Positions 9,601-17,510 of a DNA stretch of 64,000 bases are shown here, piece by piece. The notes beneath the pieces were generated by a model. The model ran no database searches, had not been told where the DNA came from, and saw nothing but the letters and a program-made list of their open reading frames with translations. How positions within the stretch are numbered: the first letter of the stretch is position 1; the number at the start of each line of letters is the position of its first letter. Source of the DNA: Klebsiella pneumoniae (GTDB lineage Bacteria > Myxococcota_A > UBA796 > GCA-2862545); assembly GCA_945861065.1 (NCBI GenBank), contig CAMASI010000002.1, positions 1 through 64,000 on the forward strand, given 5' to 3'. A program made the position numbers and the translations under genes.

Positions 9601-9768
9601 GCAATCTCGTTCCTGGGTGACGAAGTGGACGAAGGGGTCGGCGTGGCCGTCAGGCTCGTGGACGTCGACGGTGACTCGCTGGCCGACGTCATTGTGAGCG
9701 CTCCCGACTGGGACTTCTTCGGATTCGTGAGTGCAGGCGCCGTCACCACCTTCAGCGGTCTGCCGTGA
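6697..9768 (+). CDS. large lipoprotein with about nine MopE-type repeats and integrin-like FG-GAP repeats
   Basis: The ATG at 6697 gives a short signal ending in the lipobox LYMLAC and a 1023-residue protein. Residues about 20-600 are roughly nine repeats of the MopE-type putative metal-binding motif, each with DxDGDGxG, DCDD, a PG or HP turn, a C(N/D)GxDDDCD core and an acidic tail. The rest (about 610-1023) holds integrin-alpha/FG-GAP-like units such as ADLDGDGDVELWVGAPG and DIDGDGTADALGG. Such proteins are probably Ca-stabilised surface or secreted proteins in Myxococcota relatives; no enzyme domain is visible. The stop codon overlaps the clpS start (GTGA). The frame is open upstream of 6697, but that part lies inside the preceding gene. 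Confidence 0.85.
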   Translation: MLWTLYMLACGPVDTAPLLDDGDGDGVGADLDCDDANPDVRPGLPELCNGVDDDCDRSIDEVAADGLMWHNDGDRDGFGDPDGAVFACDPPLGFVADSSDCDDSNGAAFPGAPEDCGPDDLDCDGDAVADAADGTLWFVDADQDGFGGDGGFTACEKPMGGASVGGDCNDEDNSIFPGAVEQCNDVDDDCDAATDDDDGPYALDWYYDIDDDGYGAGEPLRACEALLFTAPVGGDCDDASITIHPNQPEACDGGIDGDCDPLTVDDDAPEALVWFLDEDGDTYGDPLRDRAACLAPEDHVADATDCDDDSPLVHPGAEELCNDADDDCDLIIDEDAAVRDWFNDADGDGFGDPLDIVESCVAPLSYVGNGLDCDDGLADVNPAVDEACDGIDTDCDPSTPDDDAPDAPLWPADSDEDGFGDPVERVQACLLPEGAAIDATDCNDSDSAVFPGAIELCDDIDGDCGVLDEPTLTFWGDADDDGYGDIDAPVEACLAPVDHVADSSDCNDAEASIHPSAEESCNGGVDDDCDPATLDVFHDWWQDIDGDGHGDLTAPTFSCLRPDGYVDVWDDCDIFDPEAYPGAPEDCTGGNDCDDATVVECRFGADVLASDSVGGVEGSNLGDELGAAFDAADLDGDGDVELWVGAPGRDSGSLNTGAFYLYADATQSVARDDFLAARTGVVTDTFIGRAVHLPGDIDGDGTADALGGAPSLGVGGSAMVFLGPLTGSMAATVAETTLTGSEVGAEAGSSFASADAAGDGVSSWLVGAPFAAGVEAGSGAAYLLGTPPAGPSDIVAAAVATLWGVAAGDQSGLAVALADLDGDGTEDAMVSGTASRTSLVYGPVSGSFSLEDADAVWFGADDLAGAALSAGADLDDDGLVDVLLGAPIALSGAGAVYGVSGVASGEVDLLTAPFRIEGSGSGGLGTSVDAADVDGDAWADVLTGAPLGTVHDAKLVYGPLGGVISDAGAISFLGDEVDEGVGVAVRLVDVDGDSLADVIVSAPDWDFFGFVSAGAVTTFSGLP

Positions 9769-10076
9769 GTGACAAGACCCGGCAGGACGAGAAAGGCGGC
9801 ACCTCACTCAAAGACCGGGTGGTGCCCCCAAAACGTTTCAAGGTCATCCTGCTCAACGATGACTTTACCAGTATGGAGTTTGTCGTCCTTGTCTTGACCA
9901 CGGTCTTTCGCCACGGTCAGGCCGGCGCGACACGAATCATGTTGTCGATCCACAAGACTGGCGTCGGGACGGCAGGTGTGTACACGAAGGATGTGGCAGA
10001 AACCAAGCTGGAACAGGTGCACGCGTTCGCGCGAGAAGCCGGCTTCCCGCTGCAGGGTACAACCGAACCGGAGTAG
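9765..10076 (+). CDS. clpS: ATP-dependent Clp protease adaptor ClpS
   Basis: The 103-residue protein starts at a GTG overlapping the preceding stop (GTGA). It has the ClpS signature: PPKRFKVILLNDDFTSMEFV, with the N-degron pocket residues NDD, then VLTTVF, the IMLSIHKTG segment (usually MLxVHxxG), VYTKDVAETKL and a C-terminal AREAGFPL. ClpS binds the N-domain of ClpA and delivers proteins with N-terminal Leu, Phe, Trp or Tyr to ClpAP in the cytoplasm. The length is normal. clpA follows after 2 bases, the usual order. The coupling to an upstream surface lipoprotein gene is unusual and may only reflect genome compaction. Confidence 0.95.
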   Translation: MSDKTRQDEKGGTSLKDRVVPPKRFKVILLNDDFTSMEFVVLVLTTVFRHGQAGATRIMLSIHKTGVGTAGVYTKDVAETKLEQVHAFAREAGFPLQGTTEPE

Positions 10077-10078
10077 GC

Positions 10079-12325
10079 ATGCTGGGTGACGATCTTCGCG
10101 TGGCATTGGGCATGGCCGTCGAACGCGCGCGCCAGAAGCGCCACGAGTTCCTCACGACCGAACACGCGTTGCACGCGCTGCTCCACGACCCGCGAGCCAG
10201 CGAGGTGCTGGAGGCCTGTGGGGCCGACCTTCGGAAACTAGAGAAGGACGTCGAGGGCATGCTGGACGGCATGGAACCTATCGACGTGCCGGACGCAGAG
10301 TACGATCCGGTGCAAACAGTAGGGTTTCGACGCGTACTCCAGCGAGCCGTCGCTCATGTGCAGCACACAGGAAAGGGCGCCGTGGACGGCAGCCACGTGC
10401 TCGTAGCGCTCTTCGCCGAGTCCGACAGCCAGGCGATTGCCCTCTTGGAACGGCACGGCGTCAACAAACTCGATGTGACCTCGTTCATCGCCCACGGCGT
10501 GCGAAAAAATGGGCCACGAAAAGACGTGGGAGCGCCTGCGGGTTCGGGCCCGGAGGGGGAGGCCGACCGGTCATCCCCCGCATCTGCGCTGGCCGACTTC
10601 ACCGTGGAACTGGTGGCACGCGCAGCCGCCGGCCGCATCGACCCGTTGATTGGGCGTGCGAGCGAGATCGAGCGTATGATTCATATTCTGGCGCGGCGTC
10701 GGAAGAACAACCCGCTCCTCATCGGAGACAGTGGCGTGGGCAAGACCGCCATCGTGGAAGGATTGGCACGCGCAGTGCACGAGGCCACCGTTCCTGAGCT
10801 GATTCGCGACGTACGCATCTACCAGTTGGACATGGGCGCTTTGCTTGCCGGAACGCGTTTCCGTGGGGACTTCGAGGACCGGCTGAAAAACGTCGTGAAG
10901 GCCCTTGAGGACGACCCCAAAGCCATCCTGTTCATCGACGAAATCCATACGGTCGTGGGCGCAGGTGCGACGTCGGGCGGTTCGATGGACGCCTCCAACC
11001 TGCTCAAGCCGGCCCTTTCGTCGGGAACCATGCGCTGCATCGGGTCTACGACGCATGAGGAGTACCGCCAGAGCCTGGGAAAAGACAAAGCGCTCGCCCG
11101 CCGATTCCAGCCGATTGAAATCTCAGAACCTTCGGTCGACGACGCTGTGGCCATCGTGACGGGGCTCGCGCCTCGCTACGCAGAGCACCACAGCGTCAGC
11201 TACGCTGAAGGGACCCTGGCTGCGATGGTCAAGCTGTCCCACCGACATATCAACGACCGCAAACTGCCGGACAAGGCCATCGACGTGTTGGACGAGAGCG
11301 GGGCCGCCGCACGGTTGTCGGGGCGCACGAGCGTAGAGATGGAGGAAGTCGAGGCCACGGTGGCACGCATCGCGCGCATCCCGCCGCGTCAGGTCACGAG
11401 CGAGGACCGGGACCGGTTGCGCACCTTGGGCGAGGACCTCAAGCGGGTGATTTTCGGCCAAGACAAGGCCGTAGCGGCCGTCGTAGACGCCATCACCATG
11501 TCCCGTGCGGGCATTGGGCACCTGACCAAGCCCGTTGGGAGCTTCTTGTTCGCAGGCCCAACGGGCGTCGGCAAGACCGAACTCGCCCGTCAACTCGCCT
11601 TTGCCATGGGCATCCCGCTCCATCGTTTCGACATGTCCGAATATATGGAGAAACACGCAGTCAGCAGGCTGATCGGCGCGCCCCCTGGCTACGTCGGATT
11701 TGAACAAGGCGGGTTGCTCACCGACAATGTGCACAAAACGCCGCATTGTGTCCTCGTGTTCGACGAGATCGAAAAGGCCCACCACGACCTGTTCGCCATC
11801 TTGCTGCAGGTGATGGATCACGCGTCACTGACCGACAACAACGGGCGTCGCACAGACTTTCGCAACACCATTGTCGTGCTCACCACCAATGCCGGCGCAC
11901 GCGCCGCGGGCGGGCAGGGGGTGGGATTTACCCCCGACCCACCGAGCGGACGCGCGGACAAGGTGCTCAAGGACGTGTTCCCGCCTGAGTTCCGCAATCG
12001 CTTGGACGCCATCGTGCATTTCGACACCTTGCCCGAACCTGTCGTGCTTCAAATCGTGGACAAGTGCCTGCTGGAACTGGAACAACAGTTGGTGGACCGA
12101 GGCGTCACGCTGTCGGCCACGGCCGCAGCACGTCAATTCTTCCTCAAGGAGGGCTTCAAGCCCGAGTTCGGCGCGCGTGAGATGGCGCGGGTCCTTCAGG
12201 AGCACGTGAAGAAGCCCATGGCGGTGGAGCTGTTGTTTGGCGGCTTGGCGGCCGGCGGTCACGCAGAAGTGGACGTTGTAGACGGAAAAGTGGTGTTGCG
12301 AATCACGTCAGCCGCACAAGCGTGA
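10079..12325 (+). CDS. clpA: ATP-dependent Clp protease ATP-binding subunit ClpA
   Basis: The 748-residue protein has the ClpA layout: an N-domain that binds ClpS (about 1-145), a first AAA domain with Walker A GDSGVGKT and Walker B ILFIDEIH, and a second with GPTGVGKT and [11 protein letters not shown]. The arginine-finger region FRNRLD and a C-terminal D2-small domain are present. There is no ClpB-type middle coiled coil. The loop that docks into ClpP, IGL/IGF in relatives, appears as VGF in the QGVGFTPDP segment. It unfolds substrates and threads them into ClpP. clpP is not in the window. It forms an operon with clpS. Confidence 0.96.
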   Translation: MLGDDLRVALGMAVERARQKRHEFLTTEHALHALLHDPRASEVLEACGADLRKLEKDVEGMLDGMEPIDVPDAEYDPVQTVGFRRVLQRAVAHVQHTGKGAVDGSHVLVALFAESDSQAIALLERHGVNKLDVTSFIAHGVRKNGPRKDVGAPAGSGPEGEADRSSPASALADFTVELVARAAAGRIDPLIGRASEIERMIHILARRRKNNPLLIGDSGVGKTAIVEGLARAVHEATVPELIRDVRIYQLDMGALLAGTRFRGDFEDRLKNVVKALEDDPKAILFIDEIHTVVGAGATSGGSMDASNLLKPALSSGTMRCIGSTTHEEYRQSLGKDKALARRFQPIEISEPSVDDAVAIVTGLAPRYAEHHSVSYAEGTLAAMVKLSHRHINDRKLPDKAIDVLDESGAAARLSGRTSVEMEEVEATVARIARIPPRQVTSEDRDRLRTLGEDLKRVIFGQDKAVAAVVDAITMSRAGIGHLTKPVGSFLFAGPTGVGKTELARQLAFAMGIPLHRFDMSEYMEKHAVSRLIGAPPGYVGFEQGGLLTDNVHKTPHCVLVFDEIEKAHHDLFAILLQVMDHASLTDNNGRRTDFRNTIVVLTTNAGARAAGGQGVGFTPDPPSGRADKVLKDVFPPEFRNRLDAIVHFDTLPEPVVLQIVDKCLLELEQQLVDRGVTLSATAAARQFFLKEGFKPEFGAREMARVLQEHVKKPMAVELLFGGLAAGGHAEVDVVDGKVVLRITSAAQA

Positions 12326-12383
12326 CGAGCCCGACACAACGGACGCCGTACGAATGAAATAAAACGCGCGCGAGGAATCGAAC

Positions 12384-13727
12384 ATGTGGACACTCGCGCT
12401 CTTGGCGGTCACCCCCGCCCTTGCTGTTGAGGTTTTCACCGTCGGCAGCGACGACAGCAACGTTGCTGGGGCCGATCAAGCCTACAAGCTCAATCGTTAT
12501 GACGTCGTGCAGGACGCGCTTCTTGTGCGGTTCGCTCACGAACTCGCAGGGGAACAAGCGCCCTTCGAGATCCGGTTTGTGCTGTACCACCAGTTCGCGC
12601 CCAACAACTACGAGTTGTTGTGGGAATCCGACCTCGTCGCGACTGCGGCCGCCAAAGACTTCTACGAATCGCCGGACATCAACAGGACGTTGTTCGCAGG
12701 CGAAACGTACTTGTTGGGCTTCTACATGACGAACGACGACATGACCTATTACACCGGGGCCTCTGGCGGGGACCTGGGTTGGGCGAATCAACCCGGCGTA
12801 GTCTTTTCTGCGAACAACTCGCTGGCGTCTGATACCGCCGAAACGATCGATCCGCTCGGGGACGACACGACGCCAGACCAAGCCTACCATCAGCAGGTCG
12901 CCGTGGACCTCGGCGCCGACGAAGATGGCGACGGCGTGACCTCCTTTGCCGACTGCGATGACACCAACCCGGAGGTGTACCCCGGACATGTGGAATGGTG
13001 TGATGGTCTCGACAACGATTGCAACACGCTGGTGGACGACGACGTCGTCGCCGAGACCTGGCTGCCCGACAACGATGGGGACGGCTTCGGCGACGTCAAC
13101 GCACCCTTCGACGAGTGTGATGGCACAACCCCGGACAACGCGACGAAAATCGGGCGCGACTGCGACGACGGGGACGCGGACATCAACCCGGACGCCGAAG
13201 AAGTGTGCGATGGTGAAGACAACAACTGCGACGACGAGATCGACGAAGGCATGGACACTGCCAATTACTGGCCCGACGCCGATGGCGACGGCTTTGGCAA
13301 CGGCGACATGCCGGTCATCGAAGGGTGTGATGAATCGGGGGTGCTCGCCCTCAACGACGATGATTGTGACGATCTGAATGCGGGCGTACACCCCGACGCC
13401 GACGAAGTCTGCGACGGCCTCGACGACAACTGTGACGGAGCGCTGGGTGCCGATGAAGTTGACAAAGATGCCGACGGATTCATGGCCTGCGACGAGTGCA
13501 ACGACAGCGACCCAACTATCTACGTCGGTGCTCCAGAGTTGTGCGACGGGACCGACCACAACTGCGACGGTGAGATTCCCGAGCCGGGTTCGTGTCCGTC
13601 TGCCGAGTTCCTCGACGAGCAGCTGCTGATCGGCAGCTGCGAAGGCTGCTCTTCGTCGGGCTCGCCCGCCGGTTTCGGAGGCCTGCTTGGGCTGACCGCG
13701 TTCGCCATCGCGCGTCGCCGCAGGTAG
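12384..13727 (+). CDS. secreted MopE-repeat protein with MYXO-CTERM-like sorting tail
   Basis: The 447-residue protein begins with a clean signal peptide (MWTLALLAVTPALA, cleavage likely after ALA). A beta-rich domain of about 160 residues follows, then four MopE-type metal-binding repeats (DxDGDGxxxxxDCDD ... CDGxDNDCD) over about residues 175-405. The C-terminus has a Cys-containing motif (GSCEGCSSSG), a hydrophobic stretch and a terminal ARRRR, the form of a MYXO-CTERM sorting and anchoring signal. Such tails are thought to direct proteins to the myxobacterial cell surface after processing. A GAGGA ribosome-binding site precedes the ATG. The first domain is not recognised. Confidence 0.85.
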   Translation: MWTLALLAVTPALAVEVFTVGSDDSNVAGADQAYKLNRYDVVQDALLVRFAHELAGEQAPFEIRFVLYHQFAPNNYELLWESDLVATAAAKDFYESPDINRTLFAGETYLLGFYMTNDDMTYYTGASGGDLGWANQPGVVFSANNSLASDTAETIDPLGDDTTPDQAYHQQVAVDLGADEDGDGVTSFADCDDTNPEVYPGHVEWCDGLDNDCNTLVDDDVVAETWLPDNDGDGFGDVNAPFDECDGTTPDNATKIGRDCDDGDADINPDAEEVCDGEDNNCDDEIDEGMDTANYWPDADGDGFGNGDMPVIEGCDESGVLALNDDDCDDLNAGVHPDADEVCDGLDDNCDGALGADEVDKDADGFMACDECNDSDPTIYVGAPELCDGTDHNCDGEIPEPGSCPSAEFLDEQLLIGSCEGCSSSGSPAGFGGLLGLTAFAIARRRR

Positions 13728-13763
13728 TGTGAAACGAAGGTTGGTGTTGATAGACTGTCCGGC

Positions 13764-14771
13764 ATGAAACCAGCCATCGGTCGGCGAGAGATGCTGAAGA
13801 GCGCGATGACAGCCCTCGCGGCGGGGCCGGGCTGTTTCGACGTCGTGATCACCGACTCCGAAGTGAATGGTGACATCGTCACCGAAACGGAGGGGGGACT
13901 ACCGACCATCGCTGCGGTCACGGAAAACGGGTCTTTCTATGTGTACCAGTGTTGCGGTACACCTGTGATTACGCCGCCGTGGACCTGTGAAATCGTCGAT
14001 CTGGGCGCCGTCGTTGCTACCTTGGACGAGACGTGGTTCGAGGGGCGCGAACCGGTGCTCGTCGAGGACACGCTGCAGTGCATCGGAAGCACCCCGTACA
14101 GTCAACTCATCGGAAACGCGGTGTGGGGCGGTATGGCGCTGACCGACGTGCTCGCCGAGTTGGGCGTCACCGTGAGCCCGTCCATCGTGGAAGTGGGGCT
14201 GACCGGGCACGACGGGTATATTGCGAGCGTGCCAGTAGGCGATCTCCAGCGACCGCTGTGGATGGTCTGGCAGATGAACGGCGTGCCACTGCCGACGGAA
14301 CATGGGTTTCCCGCCCGCATCATCGCGCCTAGCCGTTACGGCGTAAAGAACGTGAAGTGGGTCCAACGCATCGAGTTGTCCGACACCATCGTGGCGAACT
14401 TCTGGGATCCGGCCGGATGGAATCACGAAGCGCCCGTCCGAGTCAACGGTTTCATCTTGGTGCCCCAGACGGGCGGGACGGTCAACGAAGCACCGCGTTT
14501 GTTGGGCACCGCGTTCGGCGGCACCGACCCCGTTGTTCGCGTAGAAGTGACCGTCAATGGCGGCGCCTGGACCGACGCGGCCATCGACTACGCACCAGGC
14601 CCGCATATCTGGACTCTGTGGCACTTCGACCTCAACCTTTCAACCGGGGAACATACTGCGCAGGTGCGGGTGACGAGCGAGTCGGGGGTGATGTCGAACC
14701 TCAATCCTGAGGGAAGCAACTACCTGGATGGATACGACGGCGGACAGTTCATCTCGTTTAGCATCGCATGA
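13764..14771 (+). CDS. Tat-exported sulfite-oxidase-family molybdopterin protein
   Basis: The 335-residue protein has a twin-arginine leader (GRREMLK, residues 6-12) and then a possible lipobox AAGPGC (Cys24), so it may be a Tat-exported lipoprotein. The body is an Oxidored-molyb domain: the molybdenum-ligand Cys is in TLQCIGSTP (Cys106), and PLPTEHGFPARIIAP plus RYGVKNVKW is the strongly conserved pterin-binding stretch. A C-terminal Mo-co dimerisation (Ig-like) domain holds VRVNGFIL and VRVEVTVNGGAW. No heme domain is fused, so electrons must leave through a separate carrier. The family oxidises sulfite or reduces S- or N-oxides; the substrate is unknown. It is coupled to the next gene by ATGA overlap. 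Confidence 0.88.
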   Translation: MKPAIGRREMLKSAMTALAAGPGCFDVVITDSEVNGDIVTETEGGLPTIAAVTENGSFYVYQCCGTPVITPPWTCEIVDLGAVVATLDETWFEGREPVLVEDTLQCIGSTPYSQLIGNAVWGGMALTDVLAELGVTVSPSIVEVGLTGHDGYIASVPVGDLQRPLWMVWQMNGVPLPTEHGFPARIIAPSRYGVKNVKWVQRIELSDTIVANFWDPAGWNHEAPVRVNGFILVPQTGGTVNEAPRLLGTAFGGTDPVVRVEVTVNGGAWTDAAIDYAPGPHIWTLWHFDLNLSTGEHTAQVRVTSESGVMSNLNPEGSNYLDGYDGGQFISFSIA

Positions 14772-15595
14772 TTATTCTAGTTGCAGCGATTGCGATTGCG
14801 GGGCCGTGGACGCGCTCGTTGGGCGACGCCTATGCGCGGGTGGGCGTGGACGTCTTCCTGGCGGATCAGGTGATGTTGCCTGGGAGTACTGGGAGCGCCG
14901 ACTACACGGGCACCAGCACGACGTTGTACGGAGAGGTCGGGCTCGTCAAATCATGGCCGGTGCAATTGGTGGTGAACGTGGCGCCGGTGGCCGTGCATCG
15001 CACCATTTTCGACCGGCAAGACGCCTTTGTCGATGCCACTGGGTACGCCACCGTGGTGAGCCCGGGGGACCTGCGAATCGGGCCTCAGGTTGCGCTCAGC
15101 AAGCTTCCCATTGCCGCAGGTGTGGAACTCAAGGTCCCGCTGTACGGCATTGACGGAATCTGCCTTGGAGAAGAACTGACCGACGTGTGTGCGCGCCCCG
15201 GTGACGGGCAGATCGACGTCACACCGCAGGTGCTTGCGGGTTCCTCCTTCGCCAACGGCGCGGCCTGGGTGGAAGGTTCGGTCGGCTATCGGATCCGCAC
15301 CGAGGCCTTTGTGGGTTGGACCGACGGACCCTCGTTCTCTGACGGAATCCCACTGGCCGCCGCGGTTGGCGTCCAGGCCACGCGGGTGTGGGCTCAACTC
15401 AGAGTCGACGCTCTGGTCAACGTGGACCGCACAACCGAATGGACGGCAGAGGGCGTCAAGGTCGGGCCAGGAGCGGGCCTTAGGCTCGGCAATGGGCTGA
15501 CGCTGGAGAGTCGCGCCAGTTGGGATCTGTGGGTCCACAACCAGTCGTTGGGAAAGAGCCTTGGCCTGGGCCTCAGCTGGCAGCCCCAAACGTAG
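14768..15595 (+). CDS. putative outer-membrane beta-barrel protein coupled to the molybdoenzyme
   Basis: The ATG at 14768 overlaps the preceding stop. The 275-residue product has a short signal (MIILVAAIAIAGPW) and then alternating polar and hydrophobic strands rich in Gly, Thr and Val, such as LYGEVGLVKSWPVQLVVNVAP and VWAQLRVDALVNV, with the ending SLGLGLSWQPQT. This pattern fits an outer-membrane barrel, but no named family is recognised. Two Cys (ICLGEELTDVC) could form a disulfide in a loop. Tight coupling to the sulfite-oxidase-like gene suggests a shared role at the envelope. The TAG stop is part of the palindromic array described separately. Confidence 0.6.
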   Translation: MIILVAAIAIAGPWTRSLGDAYARVGVDVFLADQVMLPGSTGSADYTGTSTTLYGEVGLVKSWPVQLVVNVAPVAVHRTIFDRQDAFVDATGYATVVSPGDLRIGPQVALSKLPIAAGVELKVPLYGIDGICLGEELTDVCARPGDGQIDVTPQVLAGSSFANGAAWVEGSVGYRIRTEAFVGWTDGPSFSDGIPLAAAVGVQATRVWAQLRVDALVNVDRTTEWTAEGVKVGPGAGLRLGNGLTLESRASWDLWVHNQSLGKSLGLGLSWQPQT

Positions 15596-15628
15596 AGCGG
15601 TGACCGCTCTAGAGCGGTGACCGCTCTA
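15593..15628. repeat. two abutting 17-bp palindromes between convergent genes (possible bidirectional terminator)
   Basis: The unit AGAGCGGTGACCGCTCT has perfect 8-base arms around one central base. It occurs at 15594-15610 and again at 15611-15627 with no spacer. The TAG stop of the plus-strand barrel gene (15593-15595) and the TAG stop of the minus-strand kinase (complement of 15626-15628) lie at the two ends, so the array is symmetric and supplies both stop codons. It could act as a two-way terminator or a protein-binding site. There is no T-run, so standard intrinsic termination is not assured. Confidence 0.8.
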
Positions 15629-16492
15629 GCGGGCGCCGACGCCGCAACTGCCTAGCGCTGGCGCCGACGGGTTGAGGGGCGGTAGAAATTCCAGCGTCTG
15701 CAACAACGCGAGCCGCATGGTGCGAATGTCGGGGTACCGTTCCGCGGGATTCGTCGCCAAACCCCTCCGGATGACACTCCACAACTCAGGCGACATCACG
15801 GTCGTCTCTAGGAGCGCCTCGGTGGACCTGAGCGTTTGTTTGGGCCTGATTCCGGTCACGAGGTGGTAAAGCGTCGCCGCAGCGCCGTACTGATCTGCCC
15901 GCAGGTCTGCCGCGTCGCCTTTGATTCGAGCTTCGGGCGCAACGTAGGCATCCGTGCCGGCGAAGCTCGTATTCTCGGCGTCAAAAGCGAGGATTCCGAA
16001 ATCCGATAGCAGGACGCTGCCCTTGAGGGAGAGCAGCAGGTTGGACGGCTTGATGTCGCGGTGAACAACACCCGCGGCATGCACTGCACCCAGGCCGTCG
16101 AGCGTTTCGGTCATGACCCGCGCCGCCACCCTCGGCTCTAGCGCACCGTGCTCTTCGAGATGGTGCTCACACGAGCCTCCTTCGGCGATAGGCATCACGA
16201 TGTACGCGGTGTCGTCCGCCTCGCCCGCCTCATAGACAGGCAGCACATGTGGGTGTTTGATGTTCATCTGGACGGTGGCCTCCAGCCGCATGCGCCGCCG
16301 CCGATCTACGCTTTTGGCGTATTCCTCTGACAGAATTTTGACCGCGACATTGCGCAGCTGCTCCCGATCGTAGGCCGACCAGACCACAGACATGCCACCG
16401 CGCCCCAAGACACGGTCCAGTAAATACCGATCTGCGAGATCCCGGGTACGCACCCGCTCTTTCCCCACTCCGATGGACTCTGGTAACGCCAA
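15626..16492 (-). CDS. Hanks-type serine/threonine protein kinase (single domain)
   Basis: With the TTG at 16492 the product is 288 residues and is almost only a kinase domain. It has the Gly-rich loop LGRGGMSVVW (29-38), VAVKIL with Lys52, catalytic loop HRDIKPSN (144-151), DFG (164-166) and APE (185-187), so all catalytic residues are present. There is no transmembrane segment or sensor domain. GTG codons at 16468 and 16453 are plausible alternative starts and would still leave the Gly-rich loop complete. It lies convergent to the barrel gene and divergent from the glycosyltransferase-like gene. Its substrate and signal are not evident. Confidence 0.93.
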   Translation of the reverse strand: MALPESIGVGKERVRTRDLADRYLLDRVLGRGGMSVVWSAYDREQLRNVAVKILSEEYAKSVDRRRRMRLEATVQMNIKHPHVLPVYEAGEADDTAYIVMPIAEGGSCEHHLEEHGALEPRVAARVMTETLDGLGAVHAAGVVHRDIKPSNLLLSLKGSVLLSDFGILAFDAENTSFAGTDAYVAPEARIKGDAADLRADQYGAAATLYHLVTGIRPKQTLRSTEALLETTVMSPELWSVIRRGLATNPAERYPDIRTMRLALLQTLEFLPPLNPSAPALGSCGVGAR

Positions 16493-16538
16493 AGTGGCGC
16501 TGGCTGGACCCGGCTCCCGCTCACGTTATCGCGGCGCC

Positions 16539-17510
16539 GTGGTCGTTGTCGGTCTTATCACTGCAAAGGACGACGCCTGGGTCCTCGGCCCCGTCGCCCG
16601 ACGCCTCGCAGAGTCGGTTGACTGCATCGTCGCCGTCGATGACGGCTCGTCGGACGCGACGCCCGAAATTCTCGGCGCCTTGCCGAATCTTGCGCGTTTG
16701 TTCGGCAATCCGAAGGGCGGCGTTTGGGATGCGGAGCGCGATTTAGCCAACCTCATGGGTGAGGTACATGCGATTCGCCCCGATTGGGTTTTGTACATCA
16801 ATAGCGACGATCTGCTGGATGCCCGCTTCGCCGCGCGGCGTGCCACGCTCCTGTCGGAACCGGGTGTGGGGCGCTACCATTTTCAAGAAGTGACGCTGTG
16901 GGGCTCCACGTCGCAGCACCGGGTGGACCGGCCGGAATGGTACCACCGCGCTCGCAACACGACGCCCTACCTGGTGCGATACGCGCCAGAGCTTCGTTTC
17001 GTGAATGGTTACCACCGAAATCCAAAGCGGCGGTTGTTGCGCGCCGTTCGCAACCATTGGGCGACCGGCCTGCTGCGGCGTTCGGTGCCAAAGCCCGACC
17101 GCTTGATGGACAAGGGTGTGGCCCGACTTGTGCGCGAAATCGTGTGGCCCACGGACCACCTGGATTGGACCAATCAGGTGTTCGAAGGGTGGAGAGGTTC
17201 CGAGGTCGACTTGGACCTTGTTCGTGTGCATTACCACTGGGCCGACCGTAGCCACGCAGTGCGAAAACACATGGTGCAAGCGGTCAGTTCAGCGATTCGT
17301 CAGGGCCGAGCACCCTGGGAAGTCGAGGAGATCGTGGATTGGGCAATGACCAAGCTTTCGGAGGAAGGGTTGTCGTTGGCTGAGGTGGACCCCGCTTGGG
17401 GCGTCGTACCGTTCGGCGTCGGCAGCGGTACGATCCGCCCGTCACCTGGGTCGCTAGCGACCGGCACGACCTCCAACTCACCGACCACGACGTCGGGCGC
17501 CGACAAATAG
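16539..17510 (+). CDS. family 2 glycosyltransferase-like protein
   Basis: The GTG at 16539 is favoured because it begins directly with the first beta strand (VVVGLITAKDD); an ATG at 16473 would overlap the kinase start. The 323-residue protein has GT-A features: DCIVAVDDGSSDATPEIL near the N-terminus, followed by PDWVLYINSDDLLD, in which the Asp pair takes the place of the metal-binding DxD. The remainder contains many Trp, Arg and His residues and is typical of uncharacterised GT2-like proteins. The last 70 codons run antisense to the TldE-type gene, and this Pro/Thr/Ser-rich tail is probably not structured. Confidence 0.7.
   Translation: MVVVGLITAKDDAWVLGPVARRLAESVDCIVAVDDGSSDATPEILGALPNLARLFGNPKGGVWDAERDLANLMGEVHAIRPDWVLYINSDDLLDARFAARRATLLSEPGVGRYHFQEVTLWGSTSQHRVDRPEWYHRARNTTPYLVRYAPELRFVNGYHRNPKRRLLRAVRNHWATGLLRRSVPKPDRLMDKGVARLVREIVWPTDHLDWTNQVFEGWRGSEVDLDLVRVHYHWADRSHAVRKHMVQAVSSAIRQGRAPWEVEEIVDWAMTKLSEEGLSLAEVDPAWGVVPFGVGSGTIRPSPGSLATGTTSNSPTTTSGADK

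Noticed and set aside
12303-13559. Long minus-strand open frame (418 codons) over the MopE-repeat gene
   Set aside because: It is the antisense shadow of biased Asp/Gly codons; the translation is Val/Ala-rich without a recognisable domain, and the plus-strand gene has a signal peptide and MopE repeats.
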